In this document: in pieces, positions 15,821-24,184 of the stretch
Layout of the letters: every line of letters begins with the position of its first letter
Position numbering within the stretch: the first letter of the stretch is position 1
NCBI GenBank assembly: GCA_050945915.1
Contig: JBMNTV010000011.1
Coordinates: 1-43,607, forward strand
Source: CALNBC01 sp050945915
GTDB lineage: Bacteria; Bacillota; Clostridia; Christensenellales; CALWSW01
Reading direction: 5' to 3'
Length of the DNA: 43,607 nucleotides
Notes under the pieces: generated by a model
The model's database searches: none
What the model was told of the DNA's origin: nothing
What the model saw: the letters and a program-made list of their open reading frames with translations, nothing else
Program-made: the position numbers and the translations under genes

Positions 15821-16893
15821 GGCTGTTCCTCCAGAAATGAATGTGCTTCGTTCGGGGACGTGCAGATGCGGAATCCCGCAGCGCGCAGCGCACGGTTCAT
15901 GTACGCCAGGCCGAAAGAGTCCGCGGGAAGGGCTTCGAGTATGATGGATTGGTAACCCGCCTCGTCCGCCCTGCGCAGGGCGGAAAACAAATTTGCGCAA
16001 AATGTTTCGGGCGCGGTTCTGTCGCCAATTATATCATATACACGTCCTGCATAAAAGCCGGAAGTTTGCTCAGAGGCAAGGATTACCGGGCTCAAACCCC
16101 TTGCCTTGCAACCGTCGTACAGAGCAGCGGCGGTCTTTGGCAATTCATCCGGCCCCCCCGAAGCCAGAAACACCTTTGCCCTGGGCGCGTAGTGCCGGTA
16201 TTTCATCCCGGGGGAGGCGGCAACTTCCCCCTTTTCCAGCGGCGAAAGGGCCGACGGGGCTACATTAACTTCCCCTATTACCGCGGAAAGCATGCCGGGA
16301 GTCACAGCCCCCGGTCGAAGCACAACAGGCGCTCCGACGAGGGACAACACCGTGGACTCCAGCCCCCATTTGCAGGGCCCGCCATCCAAAATAAGGGGGA
16401 TTTTGCCCGAAAGGTCTTCCATCACGTGCAGGGCTGTGGTGGGGCTGGGCCTTCCGGAGGTGTTGGCGCTGGGGGCGGCGATGGGAACGCCGGATGCTTT
16501 GATCAGCGCCAGCGCGCCGGGGTTTTCCGGCATGCGGATCGCAACGGTGGGAAGGCCCGCCGTGGCAGCGTCCGGCACGATCTGCCGCTTTTTGAGGATG
16601 ATGGTCAGCGGGCCGGGCCAGAAAGCCTCCATCAACAGCTTCGCCTGCCCGGTGACCTCTGCGAGGGCATCCACTTCCGAAGGGTCGGAAACGTGGAGGA
16701 TCAGCGGGTTGTCGTTCGGGCGGCCCTTGGCGGCAAAGATTTTTGCTACGGCGTTTTCATTCAGGGCGTTCGCGCCCAAGCCATACACCGTTTCCGTGGG
16801 GAAAGCCACCACTTCGCCGGCGCGAATCAGCGCCGCGCCTTCGGCAATGCCCCGGTCGAACTCAACGCCGAGGTCGATGCACCTGGTTTCCAT
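15817..16893 (-). CDS. ywlC: Threonylcarbamoyl-AMP synthase (Sua5/YwlC, long form)
   Basis: 358 aa. It makes threonylcarbamoyl-AMP for the t6A37 modification of ANN-decoding tRNAs. The N-terminal YrdC domain (about 1-210) has ETVYGLGANALNENAV, KGRPNDNPLILHV and SANTSGRPSPT; the C-terminal Sua5 domain (about 245-350) follows a linker with SPGMKYRHYAPRA. It starts two bases after prfA and overlaps the phosphatase start, so the four genes yqhQ-prmC-prfA-sua5 and the phosphatase read as one transcription unit. Confidence 0.95.
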   Translation of the reverse strand: METRCIDLGVEFDRGIAEGAALIRAGEVVAFPTETVYGLGANALNENAVAKIFAAKGRPNDNPLILHVSDPSEVDALAEVTGQAKLLMEAFWPGPLTIILKKRQIVPDAATAGLPTVAIRMPENPGALALIKASGVPIAAPSANTSGRPSPTTALHVMEDLSGKIPLILDGGPCKWGLESTVLSLVGAPVVLRPGAVTPGMLSAVIGEVNVAPSALSPLEKGEVAASPGMKYRHYAPRAKVFLASGGPDELPKTAAALYDGCKARGLSPVILASEQTSGFYAGRVYDIIGDRTAPETFCANLFSALRRADEAGYQSIILEALPADSFGLAYMNRALRAAGFRICTSPNEAHSFLEEQP

Positions 16894-16895
16894 GA

Positions 16896-17954
16896 TTACT
16901 CCATGTCCTCCAGCTGGGCGGTGCGGGCGGCGACGGAAAGGGCTTCGATCATCTCGTCCAGATCGCCGTCTAAAAAGGCATCCAGCTTATAAAGCGTCAG
17001 CCCGATTCGATGGTCCGTCACCCGGCTTTGGGGGAAGTTATACGTCCGGATGCGCTCGCTCCTGTCCCCCGTGCCCACCATGGACCTTCTGGCGGCGGTG
17101 AGCTTTTCGTCCTGCTGGGAGCGGTAATGGTCGTTCAGCCGCGCTTTCAGGGCGCGCATCGCCTTTTCCTTGTTTTTCAGCTGGCTGCGCTCGTCCATGC
17201 ACTGGACGACGATGCCCGTAGGGATATGGGTGATGCGGATGGCGGATTCGGTCTTGTTGACGTGCTGGCCGCCGGCGCCGCTGGCGCGGAAGGTGTCGAT
17301 CCTCAGGTCCGCGGGGTTGATCTCCACGTTGACGTCTTCCACCTCCGGCAGCACCACCACGGTGGCGGCAGAGGTCTGGATCCTACCCTGGGCTTCGGTC
17401 TCAGGCACCCGCTGGACCCGGTGGACGCCGCTTTCGTACTTCAGCTTTGCGTAAACGTCGGTACCGGAAAGGGCGATGTCCGCCTCCTTGACGCCGCCCA
17501 GCTCGGTCTCGTTGATGTAGATGATCTCGGCCTTCAGCCTGTGGCGTTCGGCATAGCGCAGATACATGCGCATCAAATCCGCGCCAAAAAGCGCCGCTTC
17601 CTCGCCCCCTGTGCCCGCGCGGATCTCCAGGATGACGTCCTTATCGTCGTCCGGATCCTTGGGCAGAAGCAGCACCTTCAGCTCCTGTTCGATCTGGGCC
17701 AGGAGTTCCTTCTGTTCGGAAAGCTCCTCCTGGGCGATTTCCTTCATTTCCGGATCGGAAAGCAGTTCCCTGGCGTCGGCGATGGCCCGCTCACAGGCGA
17801 GGTACTTGTCAAGCGCCTCGACGACCGGCTCCAAAGCGGCGCGTTCCTTGACCTTTTTGCGCCACTCCTCCTGGTCCGCGATGACGGCAATATCCGCGAT
17901 TTGGGCGCTCAGTTCCTCAAACCGTTCCTTGAGCGCGTAAAGTTTCTCTATCAT
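16896..17954 (-). CDS. prfA: Peptide chain release factor 1
   Basis: 352 aa from the ATG at 17954, which follows CGGAGG by a few bases; an in-frame ATG at 17969 overlaps prmC and lacks a site. RF1 reads UAA and UAG. Seen are the peptidyl-hydrolysis motif GAGGQHVNKTES, the RF1-type recognition tripeptide Pro-x-Thr in RVPETEAQGRIQTS, and DLRIDTFRASG. The gene is adjacent to prmC, whose product methylates the GGQ glutamine. Confidence 0.97.
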   Translation of the reverse strand: MIEKLYALKERFEELSAQIADIAVIADQEEWRKKVKERAALEPVVEALDKYLACERAIADARELLSDPEMKEIAQEELSEQKELLAQIEQELKVLLLPKDPDDDKDVILEIRAGTGGEEAALFGADLMRMYLRYAERHRLKAEIIYINETELGGVKEADIALSGTDVYAKLKYESGVHRVQRVPETEAQGRIQTSAATVVVLPEVEDVNVEINPADLRIDTFRASGAGGQHVNKTESAIRITHIPTGIVVQCMDERSQLKNKEKAMRALKARLNDHYRSQQDEKLTAARRSMVGTGDRSERIRTYNFPQSRVTDHRIGLTLYKLDAFLDGDLDEMIEALSVAARTAQLEDME

Positions 17955-17965
17955 CTGTCCTCCGA

Positions 17966-18793
17966 TCATCTACCCTCCATGACCCGTTCCACGCCGGAAA
18001 GGTCGCGGCTGACCTGTATCGTTTCAAAGCCCGCTTTTGCGAGCAGTTTTTTGACTTCTTCCGATTGACCGATGCCCACTTCCAGCACCAGTTTTCCCTT
18101 CTTTTTAAGGAAGTTCGGCGCCTGTTTGGCGATGACCCGATAAAAATCCAGCCCGTCCTCCCCGCCGCACAAAGCGAGCATCGGCTCGTGCTCCCGCACC
18201 TCTTGATCCAGCGTTTCGATATCCTTTGCCGGGATGTACGGCGGGTTGGAGACGATGACATCGAACTTTTCCGTAATGTTTTCAAACAAGTCCGATGATA
18301 CGACCTTCACCCTGTCCGAAACGCCGTTTAATGCCGCGTTTTCTCTGGTTAAATCCAGCGCAGCGGGAGAAACGTCCGAAGCGGTGACCATGGCACCGGT
18401 TTTTTTTGCGATGGCGACGGCAATGCACCCGCTGCCGCAGCAAAGGTCCAGCGCTGTTTCAGCGTTGTTTTCATTGATCCAGTCGATGGCGCGCAGGGCG
18501 ACGACTTCGGTGTCAAACCGCGGAATCAGCACGCCTTTTTTGACCTTGATGGGAAGGCCCAGAAACTCCCATTCCCCCAAAATGTACTGTAACGGGGTTC
18601 CGGAAAGCCTTTCTTCCACCATTCCCCAAAAGCGTTCTGCCTGTTCTTTGGGAATTTCCTCGTCCTTTTTGAGCAGCAGCTCCGCGTCCGTCATCAAAAA
18701 GGCGCGCCCCGCCAGGATGCGCGCCTCGTGGGACGCGCCAATGGGAGCAAGCGCCTTTTTCGCACGACTGAATAGGTCAGACAGCTTCAGCAT
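17966..18793 (-). CDS. prmC: Release factor glutamine methyltransferase
   Basis: 275 aa. It methylates the Gln of the GGQ motif in release factors using SAM. Motifs are LDLCCGSGCIAVAIAKK (SAM loop, about 113-129) and VSNPPYIP (substrate Gln pocket, about 182-189). The N-terminal helical PrmC domain has LLLKKDEEI and RLSGTPLQYILGEWEFLGL. The start overlaps the end of yqhQ by 17 bases. Confidence 0.95.
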   Translation of the reverse strand: MLKLSDLFSRAKKALAPIGASHEARILAGRAFLMTDAELLLKKDEEIPKEQAERFWGMVEERLSGTPLQYILGEWEFLGLPIKVKKGVLIPRFDTEVVALRAIDWINENNAETALDLCCGSGCIAVAIAKKTGAMVTASDVSPAALDLTRENAALNGVSDRVKVVSSDLFENITEKFDVIVSNPPYIPAKDIETLDQEVREHEPMLALCGGEDGLDFYRVIAKQAPNFLKKKGKLVLEVGIGQSEEVKKLLAKAGFETIQVSRDLSGVERVMEGR

Positions 18794-19913
18794 CGGCTTT
18801 CTTGGAATCGCCCTTCAAAACTTGGGCCTGTTCTTCGCCATCGGAAGGGGGCGTTTCCCCCTGATCCGCCGCGCAGGCGGGCTCCTCCTCTTTGGCTCGG
18901 GAAAGGATCCTGCCCTTTGTGTCGGTGACGATCAGCTCGGGATGCTCCTTCAAGTACTCCTCTGGCCGGAGAGCCAGTTCAAAGGCGGCGATGGAGACTT
19001 CCAGCATATCGTCCTCGGGTTCCCTCGTCGTGATGTGCTGGAGCATCATGCCCGGCCAGCGCGCGACGCGGGCGAGGATGTGGTCGGACTTCGCGGCGGC
19101 CTTCAGCACTTCATAGGACGCGCCGGCAACCAGGGGCAAAAGTGCGATTTTAAGCAGTGACTTCAGCGCCCAGTGGCCGGTAAACCCCACCACCGAGTAA
19201 AACAGGATGCTGATGAAGGCCACCAGGAACAAATAGTTCGTTCCGCAACGGGGATGCAGCCTGCTCATGGGGCGGACGTTCTCCACCGTAAGGAGCAGGC
19301 CTTCTTCATAAGCGGCGATGGTCTTGTGTTCCGCCCCGTGATACATGAACACCCGCCGGATGTCCTTGATGAGGTTCATGGATGCCATATAGCCGATGAG
19401 GATCAAGATCCTGACGCCGCCTTCGATCAAGTTCAGCGCAAAGGGCGTGGCCCCGTCCCCTGCGAGGAGCTTGCCCAAGAATGACGGCAACAGCACAAAA
19501 AGCCCCACCGCAAGGGCGATTCCCAGCACGATTGCCGTGCCGAAAACGACGGATTCCACGCTTTTGCCCAGCTTGTTGGACATCCACTCGAACTTGGAGG
19601 GTTCTTCCTCCACTTCGCCCAGGGCGGTGGCGGCATAGGTCATGGACTCCATGCCGGATTTCATCGATTCGTAAAAGGAAACGCAGCCCCTGACGATGGG
19701 CCAGGAGTACCATTTTTTCTTTTTGGTCAAGGGGGTGTATTCGCCCTCGGAGGCTTGGATTCTGCCGTCCTGCCGGCGCACCGCCATGGCGACGCGACTG
19801 GGCGATTTCATCATAACGCCTTCGAGCAGCGCCTGACCACCGATGGAGCAAATCTTCGTTTTGCCCTTTTTGGCGCAGGTCTGCAACGAGGCGTTTTCAG
19901 CGGTTTTGGACAA
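18777..19913 (-). CDS. yqhQ: DUF1385 membrane protein (YqhQ-like)
   Basis: 378 aa. The conserved start is CSIGGQALLEGVMMKSP. MYHGAEHKTIAAYE and SRLHPRCGTNYLF follow in the middle, with about four transmembrane helices between residues 120 and 270 and an acidic C-terminal tail. The molecular function is unknown to me; the gene is typically next to prmC/prfA in Clostridia, as here. It uses TTG at 19913, six bases after AAAGGAGA. An extended -10 promoter lies about 80 bases upstream. Confidence 0.9.
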   Translation of the reverse strand: MSKTAENASLQTCAKKGKTKICSIGGQALLEGVMMKSPSRVAMAVRRQDGRIQASEGEYTPLTKKKKWYSWPIVRGCVSFYESMKSGMESMTYAATALGEVEEEPSKFEWMSNKLGKSVESVVFGTAIVLGIALAVGLFVLLPSFLGKLLAGDGATPFALNLIEGGVRILILIGYMASMNLIKDIRRVFMYHGAEHKTIAAYEEGLLLTVENVRPMSRLHPRCGTNYLFLVAFISILFYSVVGFTGHWALKSLLKIALLPLVAGASYEVLKAAAKSDHILARVARWPGMMLQHITTREPEDDMLEVSIAAFELALRPEEYLKEHPELIVTDTKGRILSRAKEEEPACAADQGETPPSDGEEQAQVLKGDSKKADAEAV

Positions 19914-19991
19914 AGGCTTTCTCCTTTATTGCCAGCTTGCATTTCGCGCTAATTTTTCTACATGATAAAAATCTGCGCGCGATGCGACCTT

Positions 19992-20000
19992 ATTATATCA
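19992..20000 (-). promoter_or_regulatory. Extended -10 promoter for the yqhQ operon
   Basis: On the - strand TGATATAAT, an extended -10 with no good -35. It lies about 80 bases before the TTG start of yqhQ. Confidence 0.55.
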
Positions 20001-20068
20001 CAGCGGATGCGGGTATGAAACCCGAAAAAGTAAGCCAAAGCTGACTACAACACAAGGCTCACGACAAA

Positions 20069-20093
20069 AGCCGCGTCCAACCAAGACGCGGCT
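20069..20093 (-). terminator. rpmE terminator
   Basis: AGCCGCGTC / GACGCGGCT with a 7-base loop, followed on the - strand by TTTTG. It lies 30 bases beyond rpmE. Confidence 0.85.
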
Positions 20094-20123
20094 ATTATGC
20101 CGTTTCGTTTCCGAAAACGGAGA

Positions 20124-20321
20124 TCACATGCCGTAGCGCTTTTTGAAGCGATCAACGCGGCCACCGGTATCGACCAGCTTCTGCTTGCCGGTGTAAAAGG
20201 GGTGGCACTTGGAGCAGATTTCAACCCTGAGGTCGCTCTTGACGGAGCCGGTCTTAAACGTTTCGCCGCAAGCGCAGCGAACGACGCTCTCGCCGTATAC
20301 GGGGTGGATATTTTCCTTCAT
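20124..20321 (-). CDS. rpmE: 50S ribosomal protein L31, zinc-binding form
   Basis: 65 aa. It begins MKENIHPVYGE and keeps the CxC (CACG) and CxxC (CSKC) Zn ligands, so it is the C+ paralogue. AAGGAAGG precedes the start. Two promoters lie upstream at 20387 and 20506 and a terminator follows, making it a single-gene unit. Confidence 0.97.
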   Translation of the reverse strand: MKENIHPVYGESVVRCACGETFKTGSVKSDLRVEICSKCHPFYTGKQKLVDTGGRVDRFKKRYGM

Positions 20322-20386
20322 AAGAGTTCCTTCCTTTCGATAGCAGCAGCGGCCGCCATCTAAAAGTCCTTTGATCAGCGAAGGCT

Positions 20387-20415
20387 ATTATATCAAACGA
20401 AACGCCTCTAGTCAA
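20387..20415 (-). promoter_or_regulatory. Proximal rpmE promoter
   Basis: On the - strand, -35 TTGACT (20410-20415), a 17-base spacer and -10 TATAAT (20387-20392). It lies 66 bases before the rpmE ATG. Confidence 0.8.
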
Positions 20416-20505
20416 GCGTTCGAGACTGCCAGTTCGCCCTGATTTTCCTTCCCATTTTTGGCGATTCGCCAGCCTTCGACGCTCTGGCATTCCCGCCACA
20501 AAAAT

Positions 20506-20534
20506 AGTATACTGAAGCGGTGCCAGCACGTCAA
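20506..20534 (-). promoter_or_regulatory. Distal promoter upstream of rpmE
   Basis: On the - strand, -35 TTGACG (20529-20534), a 17-base spacer and -10 TATACT (20506-20511). It would give rpmE a leader of about 180 bases. Confidence 0.65.
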
Positions 20535-20663
20535 TCCACCAAGGATCCTGACTCCCCGCCCTTGTGCTGTCCGATTCACACATATCCGGGGACGAGGCAC
20601 CTTTCCGCGCGCCGCGTGCCATGTGGCCGCGCTGCGCTTTCACCAAAGCTGATTGAGGTTTCC

Positions 20664-21086
20664 ATGTATCACTTTTTAGCTGTGTTTGCCGGCGTACTCA
20701 TCGCCGGAATGGTCGTGCAAAACGGCAGATTGGCGGATTTTTACGGTCTGTACCCCTCCACGCTGCTCATCCACGCGGTGGGGCTGCTGTTTTCCTTGGG
20801 TTTTGCCGCCGTCAAAAGGGAGTCGCTCCGGCCAAAGGCGCGCCTCTCCCCCCGGTATTACATCGGCGGAGCCATTGGGGCGGCCACCACCCTGTTCAAC
20901 AACCTGGCCTTCGGCCACATCAGCGTTTCCGCAATCCTGGCGCTGACGCTTTTGGGCCAGAGCATCACCTCCTTCTGCATCGACGCCTTCGGACTTTTTG
21001 ACATGGAGAAGCAGTCGTTTGACAAAAGGAAGCTCCTTGGCCTGTTTTTGATTTCCGCCGGCATCGTTTTGATGATCGTGCTTTGA
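20664..21086 (+). CDS. YdcZ/DUF606 small transporter, first subunit
   Basis: 140 aa with four to five transmembrane helices (DMT superfamily half-size protein). The ATG at 20664 follows GAGG and starts MYHFLAVFAGVLIAGMVVQNG, the typical first helix. GGAIGAATTLFNNLAF and the C-terminal GLFLISAGIVLMIVL helix fit the family. Tandem half-size DMT genes normally make heterodimers, and the second gene follows after ten bases. Substrate is unknown. Confidence 0.85.
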   Translation: MYHFLAVFAGVLIAGMVVQNGRLADFYGLYPSTLLIHAVGLLFSLGFAAVKRESLRPKARLSPRYYIGGAIGAATTLFNNLAFGHISVSAILALTLLGQSITSFCIDAFGLFDMEKQSFDKRKLLGLFLISAGIVLMIVL

Positions 21087-21096
21087 GGAGGAACCC

Positions 21097-21585
21097 ATGG
21101 TCGTCGCAATCATCGTTTCCCTTTTGGCGGGGTTCACCATCGTCGCCTCCCGCATGATCAACTCCAACCTTGCGGAGCGCACCAGCCTGATTTACAGCAC
21201 CATCTGGAATTACATCTCCGGCATTATCCTGTCGGCGGTGCTGCTTCTGCTGTTCGGGCTGGGCGAAACCGCGCCCTTTTCCCAGGGGCTTCCCAAAGAG
21301 TTCTGGATTCTTTTCGGCGGCGGGCTGGGCGCCGTGGTGGTCTTCCTTTCCAACCTGACGGTGACCAAGGTCTCCGCCTTAAACCTCACCCTGTTGATGT
21401 TCGTCGGCCAGATCTTCGCCAGCATCCTTCTGGACTGGGTGATTTCCGGCGCTTTTTCCCTGGGGAACACCCTGGGCGGGGTTTTCGTCGCTGCGGGGAT
21501 GGGATTTAACCTGTGGGTGGACCGGGACAATGCCCGAAAAAAGGAGCAAAGGGGCATCCCCTGCAAAAAAACCGAAACAACCTGA
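21097..21585 (+). CDS. YdcZ/DUF606 small transporter, second subunit
   Basis: 162 aa paralogue of the upstream protein with about five transmembrane helices, GLGAVVVFLSNLTVTKVSALNLTLLMFVGQ in the middle (equivalent of the first protein's FNNLAFGHISVSAILALTLLGQ), and a short charged C-terminal tail. GAGGAGG precedes the ATG. It probably pairs with the first protein in an antiparallel dimer. Confidence 0.85.
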   Translation: MVVAIIVSLLAGFTIVASRMINSNLAERTSLIYSTIWNYISGIILSAVLLLLFGLGETAPFSQGLPKEFWILFGGGLGAVVVFLSNLTVTKVSALNLTLLMFVGQIFASILLDWVISGAFSLGNTLGGVFVAAGMGFNLWVDRDNARKKEQRGIPCKKTETT

Positions 21586-21616
21586 GTGCGCCGCCGCAAA
21601 GGCGCGCAAATCCGTC

Positions 21617-21664
21617 AAAAACCAACAGGCGGCAAAGCCCGGGCTTTGCCGCCTGTTGGTTTTT
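21617..21664. terminator. 48-base perfect palindrome, bidirectional terminator
   Basis: Two 24-base arms with no loop, beginning AAAAACCAACAGG and ending CCTGTTGGTTTTT. It lies between the convergent transporter pair (+) and the cupin operon (-) and gives a T-run in both directions. Confidence 0.92.
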
Positions 21665-21682
21665 GGGTTTTCTGCCAGCTCT

Positions 21683-22027
21683 TCAGTCGTTGACCACGAC
21701 GGCCAGCATGGTAAGATTCTCCATCCCTGTGTTCTTGATGCTGTGGCGGCCGCCGTTTCCGGTGACGATGGCGTCCCCCGCGGTGACCTTGACGGGTACG
21801 CCGTCGTCGATCACGGTGGCTTCGCCCTTGATGATGTAGTACAGCTCGGTTTCGCCGGAATGCTCGTGCTCGCCGATGGATTCGCCGGGTTTAAAGTCCA
21901 CCAGCGCCATGAAACGCCAGTTGGCGGGTTTCCCTTCGGGGCAGAGATGGGTGACTTCCGGCGCGCCTTCGCCGCCGCGCCAGGCAGTACGCGCTTCCTT
22001 GGGCATCGATTCCTTCTTTATGACCAT
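21683..22027 (-). CDS. Cupin-domain protein
   Basis: 114 aa single-domain cupin from the ATG at 22027 (AGGAGG seven bases upstream). Motif 1 GESIGEHEHSGETELYYIIKG has the two His and Glu ligands, and motif 2 GDAIVTGNGGRHSI has the last His, so a metal site is likely. No catalytic function can be assigned. It is last in the panT-coaX-hom-cupin series, 49 bases after hom. Confidence 0.85.
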   Translation of the reverse strand: MVIKKESMPKEARTAWRGGEGAPEVTHLCPEGKPANWRFMALVDFKPGESIGEHEHSGETELYYIIKGEATVIDDGVPVKVTAGDAIVTGNGGRHSIKNTGMENLTMLAVVVND

Positions 22028-22076
22028 GTTCGTTCCTCCTGTATATGCTCGCTTCATCGCCCACACAGAGCGAAAT

Positions 22077-23366
22077 TTACTCTTCGACGCGCATCACGCT
22101 GTCGATGCTGATGACGCAGGACAGGCCGCGCAGCCGGGCTAGAGCGGACTGGACGGAAAGCTCCCGGGCCGTGTCCGTGATGAAGACCAGTTCGGCGGTG
22201 TTTTGGTTGGCGTTTTCGTTGAACTGCATGACGGAATGCACCGAAACCCCGGAATCCCCCAGCACGCCCGCGATTTTCGACAGCGCGCCCAGCTCGTCCG
22301 CCGCGGTCAGGCGGATGAAATAGCCGCTCAGCCAGTCCTTCTGGTGGACCAGCCACTGGGGAGCGTCAAACTCGTTGACGAAGGTCATGTACTTGTGTTC
22401 CGTCGCCTTCGCGGCATAGATCACGTCCGAAACGATGGCGCTGGCGGTGGGCAGCTTGCCCGCGCCCCGGCCATAGAGCATGATGTCGTCCACGGCGTCG
22501 CCGGTCAGGAAGATGCCGTTAAACACGCCGGAAACATGGGCCAGGGGGTGCGAATTGTGCAGCATGGTGGGATGGACGCGCACCTCCAGGTGATTGTCCA
22601 TCTTCTTGCCGATGGCAAGCAGCTTGATGGTGTACCCCAGCTTTTTGGCGACGGCGATATCCTCCGCGCTGACGCGGGAGATGCCCTCCCGATAAATATC
22701 GTCAATGTTTACCCGGGCGTGGAAGGCGATGGACGCGAGGATGGAGAGCTTATAGACACTGTCCCATCCGTCCACATCGGCGGAGGGGTTCGCCTCGGCA
22801 TAGCCCAAGCGCTGCGCTTCCGCCAGCACTTCGCCGTACTGCCTGCCCTCTTCCGTCATCTTGGAAAGGATGTAGTTCGTGGTGCCGTTGATGATGCCCA
22901 TTAAGCGGGTGATGTTGTTGCCCTGCATGGCGTCCAGCAGCGTGCGGATGATGGGCACGCCGCCGGCGGCGGTGGCCTCAAAATAAAGCCCGGCGCCGGT
23001 GGCCTTCGCTTGGCGCTCAAAATCCGGCCAGTGCTTCGCCAGCACTTCCTTGTTGGAGGTTACGACGGTCTTCCCCGCGGCCAAAGCCCGCAGGATGTAG
23101 TCCTTGGCGGGCACGGTGCCGCCCATGCACTCCACGACGATGGAAATTTCCGGATCGTTGACGATGTCTGCGTAATCAGTGGTGAACACCTCGATGGGCG
23201 CAAGGCCGATGTTCTTCTCCGTCACCAGATCCCGAACGAGGATGCGGCGCACGTCGATGTTCAAAAGTTCCCGGTGATTGATGGATTCCCGTCCTTCCGT
23301 AAGCACCTGATAGACGCCGCTGCCCACGGTTCCGAAACCCAGTATCGCAATGTTGACCTGCTTCAT
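22077..23366 (-). CDS. hom: Homoserine dehydrogenase
   Basis: 429 aa; NAD(P)-dependent reduction of aspartate semialdehyde to homoserine for Thr and Met synthesis. The ATG at 23366 follows AAAAGGAGAG. The Rossmann motif GFGTVGSGVY is followed by SNKEVLA, the catalytic-domain region GIINGTTNYILSKM, DVDGWDSVYKLSILASIAF, and a C-terminal ACT domain (about 350-425, DELGALSKIAGVLGDSGVSV) implying feedback control by an amino acid. It lies 38 bases after coaX. Confidence 0.97.
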   Translation of the reverse strand: MKQVNIAILGFGTVGSGVYQVLTEGRESINHRELLNIDVRRILVRDLVTEKNIGLAPIEVFTTDYADIVNDPEISIVVECMGGTVPAKDYILRALAAGKTVVTSNKEVLAKHWPDFERQAKATGAGLYFEATAAGGVPIIRTLLDAMQGNNITRLMGIINGTTNYILSKMTEEGRQYGEVLAEAQRLGYAEANPSADVDGWDSVYKLSILASIAFHARVNIDDIYREGISRVSAEDIAVAKKLGYTIKLLAIGKKMDNHLEVRVHPTMLHNSHPLAHVSGVFNGIFLTGDAVDDIMLYGRGAGKLPTASAIVSDVIYAAKATEHKYMTFVNEFDAPQWLVHQKDWLSGYFIRLTAADELGALSKIAGVLGDSGVSVHSVMQFNENANQNTAELVFITDTARELSVQSALARLRGLSCVISIDSVMRVEE

Positions 23367-23404
23367 GTCACTCTCCTTTTCTGGCGTTAAGCGCTGCGTT
23401 GCCC

Positions 23405-24184
23405 TCACTGTTGGGCGGTGTTCAAACAATAAATCATATGCAGCCCCTCCAGGGTGAGGGTGCTGTTGAGGATGATGTCATAATGGGAGTACTCGGCGAT
23501 GAACCGCGACAGCCCGCCGGTGGCGACGACCTTGATGTCCGGCTCGTTCAACTCCATCTGGATCTTGTTGATGATGTAATCCACCTGGCCGACGTAGCCG
23601 TACACCACTCCCGCCTGGATGCAGTTGGCAGTGTTTCTGCCGATCACCGACTTGGGCTTGATCAGCTCCACCCTGGGGAGTTTCGCGGTGCGCTCTGTCA
23701 ACGCGTCCAAAGAAATGAAGATGCCCGGGCAGATGGCGCCGCCCAAAAAATCCCCCTTCTCGGACACGACGCCGAAGGTGGTGGCGGTGCCGAAGTCCAC
23801 GGTGAGCACCGGCCCGCCATACAGCCTGTATGCCGCGACGGCGTTGCAGATGCGGTCGGAGCCGAGCTCCTTGGGGTTTTCGTAACGGATATTCATCCCG
23901 GTTTTGATGCCGGGACCGACAAACATGACTTCTGCCCTGCGAAAATAGAGCTGGCACATGTGCTCGATGGTGAAGTTCATGGAGGGAATCACCGAGGAAA
24001 TGATGATCCCGTCCACCTCGGAGGGCTTTCGTCTTGCGTGCATGAAAAAGGATTCCATCATGATGCCCATCTCGTCCGACGTGCGGTAGCGGACGGAGGA
24101 CATGCGCCAGGAATGCTTGAGCTTACCGTCCTCAAACAGGCCGGATTTGATGTTGGTATTGCCGACGTCAAGGGTCAGGATCAT
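23405..24184 (-). CDS. coaX: Type III pantothenate kinase
   Basis: 259 aa; first step of CoA synthesis. The ATG at 24184 overlaps the upstream stop as ATGA, and AAGGAG lies just before it. ASKHA-fold motifs are DVGNTNIKSGLF (phosphate 1), PKELGSDRICNAVAA, VDFGTATTFGVV (phosphate 2) and GGAICPGI. Coupled to an ECF S component, which argues that that transporter brings in pantothenate. Confidence 0.96.
   Translation of the reverse strand: MILTLDVGNTNIKSGLFEDGKLKHSWRMSSVRYRTSDEMGIMMESFFMHARRKPSEVDGIIISSVIPSMNFTIEHMCQLYFRRAEVMFVGPGIKTGMNIRYENPKELGSDRICNAVAAYRLYGGPVLTVDFGTATTFGVVSEKGDFLGGAICPGIFISLDALTERTAKLPRVELIKPKSVIGRNTANCIQAGVVYGYVGQVDYIINKIQMELNEPDIKVVATGGLSRFIAEYSHYDIILNSTLTLEGLHMIYCLNTAQQ

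Noticed and set aside
20535..20663. N-terminal extension of the first YdcZ-type protein to 20520
   Set aside because: The extension is hydrophilic and Pro/Arg-rich, covers the rpmE distal promoter, and lacks a ribosome site; ATG 20664 starts at the first helix.
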